Shown one piece after another: positions 14,777 to 23,379 of a stretch of DNA of 64,000 nucleotides; positions within the stretch are counted from its first letter, which is position 1; every line of letters begins with the position of its first letter. Below the pieces are notes generated by a model. That model was given only the letters and a program-made list of their open reading frames with translations, did no database searches and was not told the DNA's origin. Location of the stretch: the NCBI GenBank assembly GCA_910578085.1, contig CAJTPM010000018.1, forward strand, positions 14,720-78,719, in the 5' to 3' direction. Source of the stretch: an uncultured Lachnospiraceae bacterium. GTDB taxonomy: Bacteria > Bacillota > Clostridia > Lachnospirales > Lachnospiraceae. The position numbers and the translations under genes are program-made.

Positions 14777-15949
14777 TTATTTGATTCGAGTCTCCGTATC
14801 TTTTGCAAAAAGGAGTACCTTGCGGGGATTAAGCGCAAAGCGGACGGCTCCGCTTCCTGCATCCACATGATACTGTGCACCGATGATGGAGCGGACCGTA
14901 GGATTCAGGGAAGCATTATTATAGGAAAGAACACTGATATCCCGTCCCATCACCTCCACGCCCTTTAACGTACAGCTAAAAGGGCCATCCTCCTGTACAA
15001 TAAAGCCTTCCGGCCGAATGCCTACATAGACATCCTGGCGGGCCGCATCGGAGAGGACTTCGGAATTTCCGGCCCCGGAAGCATTGCCCGCAGATGAAGA
15101 GACATCGCCGAAAGACGGCGCCTGCAGTTCCCTCACAGACAGCACTGCCTCTTCCCCGATACAAAGCTGACCGTCCAGCAGCCTGCCGTGAAAAACATTG
15201 ATGGGCGGCGTACCCAGAAATTTTGCCACGAACAGGTTGGCCGGATTGTCATAAACATCCTGGGGCCTGCCGATCTGCTGTACCACACCATCCTTCATGA
15301 CAATGATCAGATCGGAGATGCTCATGGCTTCCTCCTGGTCATGGGTGACGAAGATCGTAGTGATCTTTGTCTCCCGCTGGATGCGTCTGATCTCCTCTCT
15401 GGTCTGAAGCCGCAGGCGGGCGTCCAGATTGGAGAGGGGCTCGTCCAGCAGAAGAACCGACGGATTTTTCACGAGAGCTCTGGCGATCGCCACCCGCTGC
15501 TGCTGGCCGCCGGAGAGTTCCCCTGGCTTTCGCTCCATCAGGTCTTCGATCTGTACGAGACGGGCTGCTTCGTATGCTCTTTCATTCATCTGCGCCTTCG
15601 TGAGCTTATCGTTTCCCTTTAAATTCTCCAGCGGAAAAGTAATATTCTGTTTCACATTCAGATGAGGATAGAGAGCGTAATTCTGGAAGACAAGACCGAT
15701 TCCTCTGTGCTCCGCCGGAAGATCCGTGACATCATCCTCCCCGAAAAAAATTTTCCCTTCCGTGGGCTGTTCCAGCCCGCTGATCAGGTTTAAGACAGTG
15801 CTCTTTCCGCAGCCGGAAGGCCCCAGAAGTCCCACCAGCGTCCCGTCGGGAATTTCAAAAGTAAAATCCTTTACCGCGACCACCTCTTCCCGCTTTTTCC
15901 TGCCCCGTCCGGGAAACTTTTTCGTCAGATTCTGCAATACAATTTTCAT
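14777..15949 (-). CDS. Sugar ABC transporter ATP-binding protein (MsmX/UgpC type)
   Basis: 390 residues from the ATG at 15949 (MKIVLQNLTKKF); a longer frame to 16009 would run into the promoter. Walker A GPSGCGKST, Q-loop VFQNYALYP, signature LSGGQQQRVAIARAL, Walker B VLLLDEPLSNLD and H-loop TIFVTHDQEEA are all present, so it should be active. A C-terminal OB/TOBE regulatory domain covers about 240-390 (VYVGIRPEGF), with an odd Ser/Ala/Gly-rich insert near 305-320. First gene of the four-gene operon; having a dedicated ATPase is notable, since many Firmicutes share one MsmX among several importers. Confidence 0.95.
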   Translation of the reverse strand: MKIVLQNLTKKFPGRGRKKREEVVAVKDFTFEIPDGTLVGLLGPSGCGKSTVLNLISGLEQPTEGKIFFGEDDVTDLPAEHRGIGLVFQNYALYPHLNVKQNITFPLENLKGNDKLTKAQMNERAYEAARLVQIEDLMERKPGELSGGQQQRVAIARALVKNPSVLLLDEPLSNLDARLRLQTREEIRRIQRETKITTIFVTHDQEEAMSISDLIIVMKDGVVQQIGRPQDVYDNPANLFVAKFLGTPPINVFHGRLLDGQLCIGEEAVLSVRELQAPSFGDVSSSAGNASGAGNSEVLSDAARQDVYVGIRPEGFIVQEDGPFSCTLKGVEVMGRDISVLSYNNASLNPTVRSIIGAQYHVDAGSGAVRFALNPRKVLLFAKDTETRIK

Positions 15950-15979
15950 ATCCCTGTCCCGCCTTTCCTTACTATTCCC

Positions 15980-16009
15980 ATTATAGACACATTTCGCGCG
16001 ATATTTCAA
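15980..16009 (-). promoter_or_regulatory. Promoter of the sugar importer operon
   Basis: Minus strand TTGAAA (16009-16004), an 18-base spacer containing the near-palindrome CGCGCGAAATG, and TATAAT (15985-15980). The ATPase start lies about 30 bases downstream. The 225-base divergent region to 16234 holds no gene; I see no convincing promoter for the sigma-factor gene in it. Confidence 0.65.
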
Positions 16010-16234
16010 TTATTCTTTTATACTTCCTGCTTTCTTGCTGCCAGAGTTGTTCGTTAGCTTGTGTAGTCCGCCATTGCAGGCAGATTCATTCCTGTAAACT
16101 GCATAATCAGAAGATATTTTTCGACAACCCTGACCTGGCGGCGGGCGTCCGCTAAAAAAATCTGAAAATCAAATCATTTAAACCCCGCAGATTCGTTATA
16201 TACTGATAAGGGGACGCCCTCAGGAGGAATCAAC

Positions 16235-16768
16235 TTGACGCGCGAAGACAGATTGATAAAGAAAATTGAACAGGGGGATATCCGGGCGGCGGACGAGCTG
16301 ATCGGGATATACTACCCTGAGATCCTGCGCTACTGCCTGTGGCATGCGCCGAACCGCGCCTTTGCGGAGGACGCGGCGCAGGAGACATTTTTGAAGGCGC
16401 TGCGCTATTTTGACCGCTACACGCACCGGGGAAAATTTCGGGCGTTTCTCTATCAGATCGCCGCGAATACCTGTATCGATATGAGGAGGAAGATCCGTAC
16501 TGCGGAGACGTCCTTGGAGGAGATGCAGGTGGATCCGGCGAAAGAGGAGACGGGGTACGAGGATGTACAGTCCGATCTGGCACTGCGGCAGATGGTGAAG
16601 GGCCTGCCGCCAGACCAGCAGGAGATCGTTCTTTTGCGGTTCGGGCAGGATCTGACCATGCGGGAGATCGCGGAGGCGGTAAACATACCGCTTCGGACCG
16701 TACAGACCAGACTGCGCTCTGCGTTAAAAAAACTGAAAAAAGAGGTTGAGAGAGGAGGAGTACAGTGA
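16235..16768 (+). CDS. ECF-type RNA polymerase sigma factor
   Basis: 177 residues. The start is a TTG at 16235, eight bases after a perfect AGGAGG. Sigma region 2 lies at about 15-80 (YYPEILRYCLWHAPNRAFAEDAAQETFLKALRYF), region 4 at about 120-175 (LPPDQQEIVLLRFGQDLTMREIAEAVNIPLRTVQTRL). No region 3, as expected for the ECF group. The next gene overlaps by 4 bases and encodes a membrane protein, followed by an ABC pair: the sigma factor probably governs this set. Family members respond to cell-envelope stress, often antimicrobial peptides; that role here is inferred. Confidence 0.93.
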   Translation: MTREDRLIKKIEQGDIRAADELIGIYYPEILRYCLWHAPNRAFAEDAAQETFLKALRYFDRYTHRGKFRAFLYQIAANTCIDMRRKIRTAETSLEEMQVDPAKEETGYEDVQSDLALRQMVKGLPPDQQEIVLLRFGQDLTMREIAEAVNIPLRTVQTRLRSALKKLKKEVERGGVQ

Positions 16769-17535
16769 GAAACGAAGAACTTGAAAGACAATTGAGAAAG
16801 TCATTTCAACAAAGTTACATTACGGCGGATGAAAACAGGCTGAAAAACATACAGATGCTTGCCGGAAGGGAAATACTTCGAAGGAAAGAGCGGGAGCGTA
16901 TCTCATTTTCCCGGTTTCTGCTGATGCAGGTAAAATTCATCGGCTGGAAAGTCTGGACGCTGCAACTGTTCTTTTTACTCATGATAAGCAGGGCGTTTGT
17001 CTCATTATACGGGAGGGAAAATCCACGGTATCTGATCAAACTGTTGGCCTGCCTGTCGATTCTGGTGCTGATGATGGCGCTGCCCTTTCTCTATCGCTCC
17101 GTGCGTTACCGGATGCAGGAAGTGGAGACGGCGAGCCGATTTTCCGCGGTAAAACTGCTGACGGCAAGACTTGTCATGATCGGAATTGGAGATCTGTTTC
17201 TGCTTGGCGGTATTTTTTCGGCTGCTATATGGAAGACCTCTCTGGGGGCGGACAGTGTATTTCTGTCTCTGAGTTTCCCCTTTCTCTTTGCGGGCAGCGG
17301 ATGCCTGTATTTGCTGGGACATTGTAAGGCAAAACAGTTTTTGGCGGGCAGTATGGGATTGTGCCTGTTTTTTATCCTGTCCACTGCATTCGGGCCGGGA
17401 TATGATGAAACGCCGGCCGGACAGTTTCTGACGCAGAGCCTGCCCGTGATCTGTGGGATGCTTGCGATTTTCTGTATCTGCCAGTTTCGCTATATTCTGT
17501 ACCGCTCTACCTATGCGGAGATGCAGATAGCATAG
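16765..17535 (+). CDS. Six-helix membrane protein, putative regulator of the ECF sigma factor
   Basis: 256 residues, GTG start overlapping the sigma gene stop (GTGA), with GGAGGAG upstream. About 65 charged cytosolic residues (MRNEELERQLRKSFQQSY) are followed by about six hydrophobic segments. No zinc anti-sigma motif (HxxxCxxC) is seen. In similar Lachnospiraceae operons such proteins sit between an ECF sigma factor and an ABC exporter. Either an anti-sigma factor acting through its N-terminus or an unrelated membrane component is possible. Confidence 0.6.
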   Translation: MRNEELERQLRKSFQQSYITADENRLKNIQMLAGREILRRKERERISFSRFLLMQVKFIGWKVWTLQLFFLLMISRAFVSLYGRENPRYLIKLLACLSILVLMMALPFLYRSVRYRMQEVETASRFSAVKLLTARLVMIGIGDLFLLGGIFSAAIWKTSLGADSVFLSLSFPFLFAGSGCLYLLGHCKAKQFLAGSMGLCLFFILSTAFGPGYDETPAGQFLTQSLPVICGMLAIFCICQFRYILYRSTYAEMQIA

Positions 17536-17613
17536 AAGAGAAAGCGAAGTCCTGGAAAGCAAAACCCGGAAAACAGGTGATGCAGGGCCTGATATTTATA
17601 GAAAGGAAAAACA

Positions 17614-18495
17614 ATGGAACTGACGATCGAACATGTATCAAAACAATTTAAGGACATAAAAGCGGTGAACAATGTTTCGCTGCAGATCACTCCCGGCGTG
17701 TGGGGGTTGCTTGGAGCAAACGGCGCGGGAAAGACGACGCTTATGCGGATGATTGCGGGCATTATGAAACCGAGCGCCGGTGAGATCCTGTACGACGGGA
17801 TCCCTATATCCAGATTGAAGGAAAGCTACCGGGATATCTTCGGCTATCTCCCCCAGGAGTTCGGCTTTTATCCGGAGTTTACAGTGAAAGATTACCTGGA
17901 ATACGTGGCCGTGTTAAAGGGACTGACAAAAAAAGGGGGCAGACAGAAGATCGATGAACTGTTGGAGCGGCTGACGCTGACAAAAGTGAGAAATAAAAAG
18001 ATCGCAAAATTGTCCGGCGGCATGAAAAGACGTGTGGGCATTGCCCAGGCGCTGCTCAATGAGCCGGAAGTACTGATTCTGGACGAACCCACCAGCGGAC
18101 TGGATCCCGGGGAACGGGTGCGCTTTAGAAAACTCCTCTCAGAATTTGCCCATGACCGGATCGTTCTGATCTCCACCCATATCGTTCCCGATGTGGAATA
18201 CATCGCGACGGAGAACGCGGTGATGAAGGGCGGGGAACTTCTGGCTGTGGGTACCACGGAGGAACTGGTGAGACTGGTTGAGAATAAAGTGTGGAGCGCG
18301 GAAATTCCGATGAAGAGATTGCCGGAATATGAGCGAAAACTGCAGATCGCGAATATCAGGAACGAGGAGGATGGGTGGATCTCTATCCGCTATCTGGCAA
18401 AAGAACCTGTGGTGGACGGTTCTGTGCCGGCTACGCCCCATCTGGAAGATCTGTATCTGTGGCTGTTTCCACAGGAATCTATGGAAAGAAGGTGA
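17614..18495 (+). CDS. ABC-2 transporter ATP-binding protein
   Basis: 293 residues. Walker A GANGAGKTT, Q-loop YLPQEFGFYPE, signature LSGGMKRRVGIAQAL, Walker B VLILDEPTSGLD and H-loop STHIV are intact. The C-terminal 80 residues are an accessory domain (VENKVWSAEIPMKRLPEYE). It resembles the ATPase of bacitracin/lantibiotic-type exporters. Pairs with the permease that starts four bases after its stop. Upstream is the ECF sigma factor and membrane protein. Confidence 0.93.
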   Translation: MELTIEHVSKQFKDIKAVNNVSLQITPGVWGLLGANGAGKTTLMRMIAGIMKPSAGEILYDGIPISRLKESYRDIFGYLPQEFGFYPEFTVKDYLEYVAVLKGLTKKGGRQKIDELLERLTLTKVRNKKIAKLSGGMKRRVGIAQALLNEPEVLILDEPTSGLDPGERVRFRKLLSEFAHDRIVLISTHIVPDVEYIATENAVMKGGELLAVGTTEELVRLVENKVWSAEIPMKRLPEYERKLQIANIRNEEDGWISIRYLAKEPVVDGSVPATPHLEDLYLWLFPQESMERR

Positions 18496-18499
18496 TCCT

Positions 18500-19744
18500 A
18501 TGCGTTTATTAAAACTGGAATGTAAAAGAGTGTTAAAGACAAGAGTGACGGTCGTGCTGTTACTGCTATCTTTTGGACTGGCCTTTCTGATGGCTTATCT
18601 GCCGGCCACGTTTCCTTATATCAAATATACGGATGATGCGGGGAATCAGGTGGAGTTAAAGGGGCCTGCGGCGATTCGGTATCAGAAGGAGCTGCAGGCG
18701 GGAACCGCGGGCGATGTCACGCCGGAGAAGATACAGGAGGCGCTCAGACAGTATCAGGCCTGTCTGACAAAATATGGCGCAGAGACGATCTATGACCTGC
18801 CGGAGGGGGTGTATGTGGAGGAGATACTTCCCTATGAGCCACTGCTGCACGGCCTGCGGGAGGCCTATGCCGATCCGAATTCAGGTTTTGCCCCGTCTTT
18901 ACTGGAGATTGATCCGGAGGAGGTGGATCAGTTCTACGAAAAATGTGTGGAGCGCAATGGAACCTTGATGAAACAGGAACAGAAAGATCACGAGGCGGCC
19001 CAGAAGAAGGCGGCGGCCATGTACGCGGCGGTTAAAAAACCCTTTCAGTTTTTCCCGGGATATGGCAGCGATCCGATGGATTACGAGATCTTTCTGGCGT
19101 TTCTGATCCTGCTTTTTTCTGTGGTGATCGCCGCGCCGGTGTTTACTTCCGATTACCAGACGGGAGCCGATGACATCCTGCGCTGTACAAAATACGGGAA
19201 CGCAAAATTTGCCCTGACAAAGGTGGTATCGGCGCTTTTGATCTGCGGTGTGACCTATGCCCTGTGCGGCTGCATCTACCTTCTGGTGTCAAACAGCCTG
19301 TTCGGCCGGGAGTGCACGAAGACTTCCATGCAGATGATCTTCTCGGCCATGAATCTGCCGGATATGAGCATCGGGCAGTTACAGTGGTTTATCGCCCTGG
19401 CGGAGTTTCTCTGTATCCTGGCGGCGGTCAGCCTGACGCTGTTTCTCTCTTCAAAATTTAAGAACATGGTGGTCTCTCTGTCCGTCTCGCTGTTATTTGG
19501 CATTCTGCCGATCATCGTCTATATGGCGCTGCCGACGGGGATCGCAAACTGGATCTATCCCGTTTTGCCGGCGGGAGGCGCAAGTCTGCAGACAGCAATT
19601 TTATATGCGGTCATCGACTTTGAGTTCTGGAACATCGGAGACTTTGCCGTATGGCTTCCCCATGTCATGCTGGGGGCGTATATCATAGAGATTCCGCTGT
19701 TTATCCTGCTGACGGTCCGCTCCTATGCCGGACATGAAACGTAA
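18500..19744 (+). CDS. ABC-2 type permease
   Basis: 414 residues from the ATG at 18500 behind AGAAGGTGAT; the frame is open another 57 codons upstream, but that part only shadows the ATPase gene. One N-terminal helix (VTVVLLLLSFGLAFLMAYLP), a large hydrophilic domain of about 180 residues (about 45-185) that would face outside, then five hydrophobic segments (EIFLAFLILLFSVVIAAPV onward). This 1+5 arrangement with an extracytoplasmic loop is the ABC-2 exporter pattern. Substrate unknown. Confidence 0.85.
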   Translation: MRLLKLECKRVLKTRVTVVLLLLSFGLAFLMAYLPATFPYIKYTDDAGNQVELKGPAAIRYQKELQAGTAGDVTPEKIQEALRQYQACLTKYGAETIYDLPEGVYVEEILPYEPLLHGLREAYADPNSGFAPSLLEIDPEEVDQFYEKCVERNGTLMKQEQKDHEAAQKKAAAMYAAVKKPFQFFPGYGSDPMDYEIFLAFLILLFSVVIAAPVFTSDYQTGADDILRCTKYGNAKFALTKVVSALLICGVTYALCGCIYLLVSNSLFGRECTKTSMQMIFSAMNLPDMSIGQLQWFIALAEFLCILAAVSLTLFLSSKFKNMVVSLSVSLLFGILPIIVYMALPTGIANWIYPVLPAGGASLQTAILYAVIDFEFWNIGDFAVWLPHVMLGAYIIEIPLFILLTVRSYAGHET

Positions 19745-19887
19745 GCATAAGGTGAATATGATGCCCGAGATGGAAGAGGTGAAGTCGGGCATCATGGCTT
19801 CCATGCCGCTTTTGTGGTGAACAGGTAAGAGCTTTTGCTGTTTCGACTGTTATACTGTTTTTTGTTGAAAACAGAGGTAGAAATGGA

Positions 19888-19917
19888 TTGCATTACAGAT
19901 AGGCTGTATGATATAAT
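19888..19917 (+). promoter_or_regulatory. Promoter ahead of hemerythrin-response regulator gene
   Basis: TTGCAT (19888-19893), 18 bases, TATAAT (19912-19917), about 110 bases before the start codon. The 282-base gap also holds an inverted repeat, GATGCCCGA / TCGGGCATC (19760-19793), with no clear U tract, possibly a weak terminator of the exporter operon. No gene is seen in the gap. Confidence 0.5.
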
Positions 19918-20026
19918 TCTGGCAGAAGAAAAACAGGTGTCTTGCGAAATAAAGGTGTATCGCAGGGCGCAGTATATTTGTCAGATCTGACAGGATCAGA
20001 ATGTTCAGAGATGGGGGATTTCAGAC

Positions 20027-21400
20027 ATGGCGAACAGATTTGAGTGGCGGGACTCATACAGCATTGGAGTGGATATCATCGATAAGGAGCACCAGCAGCT
20101 TTTTAAGATCATCAATAAACTTTATGCTTTTCAGGAGGAGGAAAAGGATGGGCAGTGGTTGTGTCAGGAGGGCATCAAGTTTTTTAAAGGGCATGCCTTA
20201 AAGCACTTCGGCAGTGAAGAGCGGTATATGGATTCGATCCATTACCCGGGATTGGAACAGCACAGACAGGTACATAAAAGTTTTCGGGAGTATACCCTTC
20301 CGGCGTTGGAAGAGGAACTGGAGAGGACGGAGTACGCCCCGGATTCGGTGGAGCATTTTCTGGGAGTGTGCACCGGCTGGCTGATCGGACATACCCTGAC
20401 GGAGGATCTTGCAATTACCGGAAAAGGTGAGAGAAAGTGGGATAATCTTCTGCAGGAAGATGATATCGTGGTGGTGAGAAAAGTGATCGTCGAGCTGGTA
20501 TTCAATATGTTCCGGCTGGAATCTCAGCTGGTCAGCGATGTATACGGCGGAGAGAAGTTTGGGGACGGCATGTACTTCCGCCTGATCTACGGAAACAAAA
20601 AGGATAAGAAAAGACTGCAGGTATTCCTTGTTCTGGAAGAAAAGATACTGATCAATACGATCGGGAAGATGCTGGGGATCCAGACCAATAAAGTAGATAC
20701 GACGCTGCTGCATGCAGCCAGATATACAACGAGACAGCTTGTAAAACGCATTTTGGAGTATTTCCCCAAAATGGCGGACTATGAACTGAAGGAAGAAAAT
20801 CTCCTGTCCTATGAACAGTTTCAGAAAGTATTCGAGCGGGAAAACATGCAGATCAGCCTGTTGTTTAATACCGGAGGTTCAGGGTACTTTGCCTACTGTA
20901 TGGTTGCCCCCCATCTGCTTGGAGAAAGCGGCGTTGTGACGCCGATCGGGGCGGAAAATGCCGTGAGCGAAGTGGATAAGTACCTGAAAAAGAAGGAAGA
21001 AGAGAAAGAGGAAGATAAGGCACATCACAAATCTAAAGTACTTGTGGTGGACGATTCCAAAACCATCCGATATTACATCAGCGATCTGCTGAAAACAGAT
21101 TACGATGTTGCGCAGGCGGAATCCGGAATAGCCGCCATCAGGACAATTACGCTAAACAAACCGGATCTGGTGCTTTTGGATTACGAAATGCCTGTGTGTG
21201 ATGGCAGGCAGACACTTGAGATGCTGCGTTCCGATCCGAACTTTGCAGATCTGCCGGTTATTTTCCTGACAGGCAGAGGCGATCCGGACAGTGTCAGGAA
21301 AGTGCTTGCCTTAAAGCCGGCGGGGTATCTGCTGAAAAATTTAAAGCCGGATGCAATCAAAAAAGAGGTCGATAATTTCTTCGCCAGAAAAAAGGCCTGA
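20027..21400 (+). CDS. Hemerythrin - linker domain - CheY-like receiver fusion
   Basis: 457 residues in three parts. Bacteriohemerythrin at 1-~135: the di-iron ligands are visible in IIDKEHQQLF, GHALKHFGSEERYMDSIHYPG and LEQHRQVH, with the later GWLIGHTLTEDL. A middle domain at about 140-325 has no clear match but contains NMFRLESQL, KMLGIQTNKVDTTLLHAARYTTRQLV and GGSGYFAYCMV, resembling CheX/CheC-type phosphatase folds (weak inference). A Lys/Glu-rich coil precedes a complete receiver at about 338-457 (VLVVDDSKTIR, LLDYEMPVCDG with the phosphorylatable Asp, FLTGRGD, KPAGYLLKN). Likely links O2 or redox state to chemotaxis or motility signalling; it lies close to the flagellar region. Confidence 0.9.
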   Translation: MANRFEWRDSYSIGVDIIDKEHQQLFKIINKLYAFQEEEKDGQWLCQEGIKFFKGHALKHFGSEERYMDSIHYPGLEQHRQVHKSFREYTLPALEEELERTEYAPDSVEHFLGVCTGWLIGHTLTEDLAITGKGERKWDNLLQEDDIVVVRKVIVELVFNMFRLESQLVSDVYGGEKFGDGMYFRLIYGNKKDKKRLQVFLVLEEKILINTIGKMLGIQTNKVDTTLLHAARYTTRQLVKRILEYFPKMADYELKEENLLSYEQFQKVFERENMQISLLFNTGGSGYFAYCMVAPHLLGESGVVTPIGAENAVSEVDKYLKKKEEEKEEDKAHHKSKVLVVDDSKTIRYYISDLLKTDYDVAQAESGIAAIRTITLNKPDLVLLDYEMPVCDGRQTLEMLRSDPNFADLPVIFLTGRGDPDSVRKVLALKPAGYLLKNLKPDAIKKEVDNFFARKKA

Positions 21401-21433
21401 AATAACAGACAGAGAGTTTTCGGGAGTGCGGTT

Positions 21434-22087
21434 ATGGAAGTTCAGGCGCTGATCATATTTTGCATGGAGATGGCGGGGACAGTGGCTTTTGCAGCATCCG
21501 GAGCGATGACGGGGATCAGCCGGCGCATGGACGTTTTTGGGGTATGCGTACTTGGGGTGGTAACTGCCGTGGGCGGCGGCATGATGCGGGATGTGATCCT
21601 CGGAAATGTGCCGGGAGCGTTGACCAAACCGGTCTATGTAGTCGCGGCGGTAATTACGGCGCTGCTCATTTTTGCGGTACTGTATTTTAAGCGGGATATG
21701 CTGCAGGGGCGATTCGGGCTTTTGTATGACCGCATGATGTTAGTGATGGATTCTGTCGGACTGGGTATTTTTACGGTGGTGGGCGTGATTACCGGAATTC
21801 GGAATGGTTATCTGGAGAACACCTTTCTGTTAACTTTTCTCGGCACGCTGACCGGCGTCGGAGGCGGACTGCTGCGGGATATGATGGCCGGTGTTCCGCC
21901 TTATATTTTTGTGAAACACATTTACGCCTGTGCATCGGTGGCCGGAGCATTGGTCTGTGTTTCCATTTACAGGGGATTCGGACAGATACCGGCGGTCGTT
22001 ATCTCGTCGCTTCTTGTTGTGGCAGTCCGGTTTCTGGCGGCACACTATCGCTGGAATCTGCCCCATGTGGAGAGGAAGGAAGAGTAG
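21434..22087 (+). CDS. TRIC-type small-molecule/cation channel family protein (YicG-like)
   Basis: 217 residues, seven hydrophobic segments in a 3+3+1 pattern with internal duplication: TAVGGGMMRDVILGNVP in the first half and TGVGGGLLRDMMAGVPP in the second, the glycine-rich helix breaks of the trimeric intracellular cation channel family (former UPF0126). Bacterial members are potassium-permeable trimers or glycine transporters; which applies is not evident. Start ATG at 21434 with a weak GGAGTG site. Confidence 0.9.
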   Translation: MEVQALIIFCMEMAGTVAFAASGAMTGISRRMDVFGVCVLGVVTAVGGGMMRDVILGNVPGALTKPVYVVAAVITALLIFAVLYFKRDMLQGRFGLLYDRMMLVMDSVGLGIFTVVGVITGIRNGYLENTFLLTFLGTLTGVGGGLLRDMMAGVPPYIFVKHIYACASVAGALVCVSIYRGFGQIPAVVISSLLVVAVRFLAAHYRWNLPHVERKEE

Positions 22088-22092
22088 GGAAG

Positions 22093-22263
22093 ATGGATAC
22101 ATGGTTTTATGAAGTGGTAAATATTGACGGGGACTATGTGAACTTACGGCGGACGGATCAGGCGTCCGATGAACTGAAGCTTGTGGCAAGGGCGCTTCTG
22201 CCGCCGGAGATCACCGAAGGAACGCAGTTAAAGTATGAGTTTATGCAGTACGAAATAGTATAG
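22093..22263 (+). CDS. Small conserved-looking protein, 56 aa
   Basis: ATG at 22093, behind GGAAGAGTAGGGAAG, begins MDTWFYEVVNIDGDYVNLRR and ends FMQYEIV. Acidic, with no membrane segment; the strand-rich pattern (EVVNIDGDYVNLRRTD, TQLKYEFMQYEIV) suggests a tiny beta barrel. It starts five bases after the TRIC gene stop and is probably in its transcript. I recognise the type as a small hypothetical of Lachnospiraceae but know no function. Confidence 0.65.
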   Translation: MDTWFYEVVNIDGDYVNLRRTDQASDELKLVARALLPPEITEGTQLKYEFMQYEIV

Positions 22264-22270
22264 GGAATCC

Positions 22271-22399
22271 GTGAGCAGTATGGAGAATCATTGCGTATTG
22301 ACTGTGTACGAAGGACCGGATACTGCGTATATACAGAAAACAGACGGGCCGCCTGATGGGGCGGCCATCTTGTTGGAAAAAAAGAGGGACAAAAAATGA
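22271..22399 (+). CDS. Possible 42-aa ORF coupled to the metallopeptidase
   Basis: GTG at 22271 (or ATG at 22280) with AGGGA four bases upstream. The frame ends in a TGA that overlaps the next start (ATGA at 22396-22399), a layout typical of translational coupling. The product is rich in Lys/Asp and has no recognisable motif. The region also contains the hairpin GGCCGCC-TGATG-GGGCGGCC (around 22347-22366), so it may be only a structured leader. Weakly supported. Confidence 0.25.
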   Translation: MSSMENHCVLTVYEGPDTAYIQKTDGPPDGAAILLEKKRDKK

Positions 22400-22965
22400 G
22401 AGATGATATCAGGATCATCCGCAGCAGGCGGAAGACGGTCTCCATCCGGATCGATGAAAATCTCCGCATTACCGTGCGTGCGCCGTTGCGGATGCCGGAC
22501 GGCGCCATCCGTGCCTTTATAGAAGAGCGCTCCGCATGGATCGAAAAGAATCTGGAAAAAATGAGAGAAAGAAAAGAAGAGATGCAGCCGGAGCCTGAGG
22601 AAGTGCTCACAGTGGAAGAAATTCGCGCCCTGGCGAAGGAAGCGGCAGATTACATCCCGAAGAGAGTTTCCTTTTATGCGGAAAAGATCGGCGTAAATTA
22701 CGGAAGAATCACGATCCGGAACCAGAAGTCCCGCTGGGGAAGCTGCAGTGGCAGAGGCAACCTGAATTTTAACTGTCTGCTGATGCTCACACCGCCGGAA
22801 ATCATAGATTATGTGGTCGTCCACGAGCTTTGCCACAGATTGGAAATGAACCACTCCCCCTACTTCTGGGCGAAAGTGGAATGCATACTTCCCGACTACA
22901 AAAACCGCCGAAAATGGCTGAAGACTAACGGAGAAAAAATCATGCATCGAATGACTACAGACTGA
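22396..22965 (+). CDS. YgjP-like (DUF45) metallopeptidase
   Basis: 189 residues. Zinc-peptidase motif HELCH (HExxH) followed by LEMNHSPYFW, where the second His supplies the third ligand, near residues 140-157. Upstream NQKSRWGSCSGRGNLNFN is the other hallmark block of the YgjP/WLM group. The N-terminus (RIIRSRRKTVSIRIDENL) matches family starts. Members sit near restriction-modification or UTP-hydrolysis genes in other genomes; the biological substrate is unknown. No signal peptide, so cytosolic. Confidence 0.9.
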   Translation: MRDDIRIIRSRRKTVSIRIDENLRITVRAPLRMPDGAIRAFIEERSAWIEKNLEKMRERKEEMQPEPEEVLTVEEIRALAKEAADYIPKRVSFYAEKIGVNYGRITIRNQKSRWGSCSGRGNLNFNCLLMLTPPEIIDYVVVHELCHRLEMNHSPYFWAKVECILPDYKNRRKWLKTNGEKIMHRMTTD

Positions 22966-22983
22966 AAATTTTATCAAAGACCC

Positions 22984-23009
22984 TAAAGTCTTTCAGGAAA
23001 TAACCGATA
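22984..23009 (+). promoter_or_regulatory. Sigma-D (sigma-28) type flagellar promoter before flgM
   Basis: TAAA (22984-22987), 16 bases, CCGATA (23004-23009), the -35/-10 pattern of flagellar sigma factor promoters. About 80 bases before the flgM start. The same layout recurs before flaG. Confidence 0.75.
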
Positions 23010-23088
23010 CTATTAGTATAAAACGTGTTATCAGGTAAAAAATTACAGGTTGAGCACGGAAGCGAGTCCAGAGAAGGGGGAACCTGTT

Positions 23089-23361
23089 ATGAGAATTAAT
23101 CCTTATATTCAAGTACAGCAGATGTATAACACCAAAAAGCCGGGAAACGTGAAAAAAGCGGAAAGTGCAGCCCGTGCAGACGGTGTGATGATATCCAATA
23201 TCGGTAAGGAGATCCAGACGGCAAAGCAGGCGGTGGCGGCCACGCCGGATATCAGAACGGATATCACGGAGCCGATCCGTGCAGCGGTGAAAAACGGAAC
23301 TTATGAAGTGAGCAGTGAGGCGTTTGCCGACAAACTGCTGAAAGCGGCAGGAGAAATTTAA
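23089..23361 (+). CDS. flgM: Anti-sigma factor FlgM
   Basis: 90 residues from the ATG at 23089 (MRINPYIQVQQMY), with GGGGGAACC upstream; an upstream TTG at 23050 lacks support. Small, basic N-terminus, C-terminal helices with the FlgM pattern PIRAAVKNGTYEVSSEAFADKLL. It holds the flagellar sigma factor until the hook is complete and FlgM is exported. Being under a sigma-D-type promoter and first in the flgMN-flgK-flgL operon is the standard feedback layout. Confidence 0.9.
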   Translation: MRINPYIQVQQMYNTKKPGNVKKAESAARADGVMISNIGKEIQTAKQAVAATPDIRTDITEPIRAAVKNGTYEVSSEAFADKLLKAAGEI

Positions 23362-23379
23362 GAAATGAGGGAGTAACCA

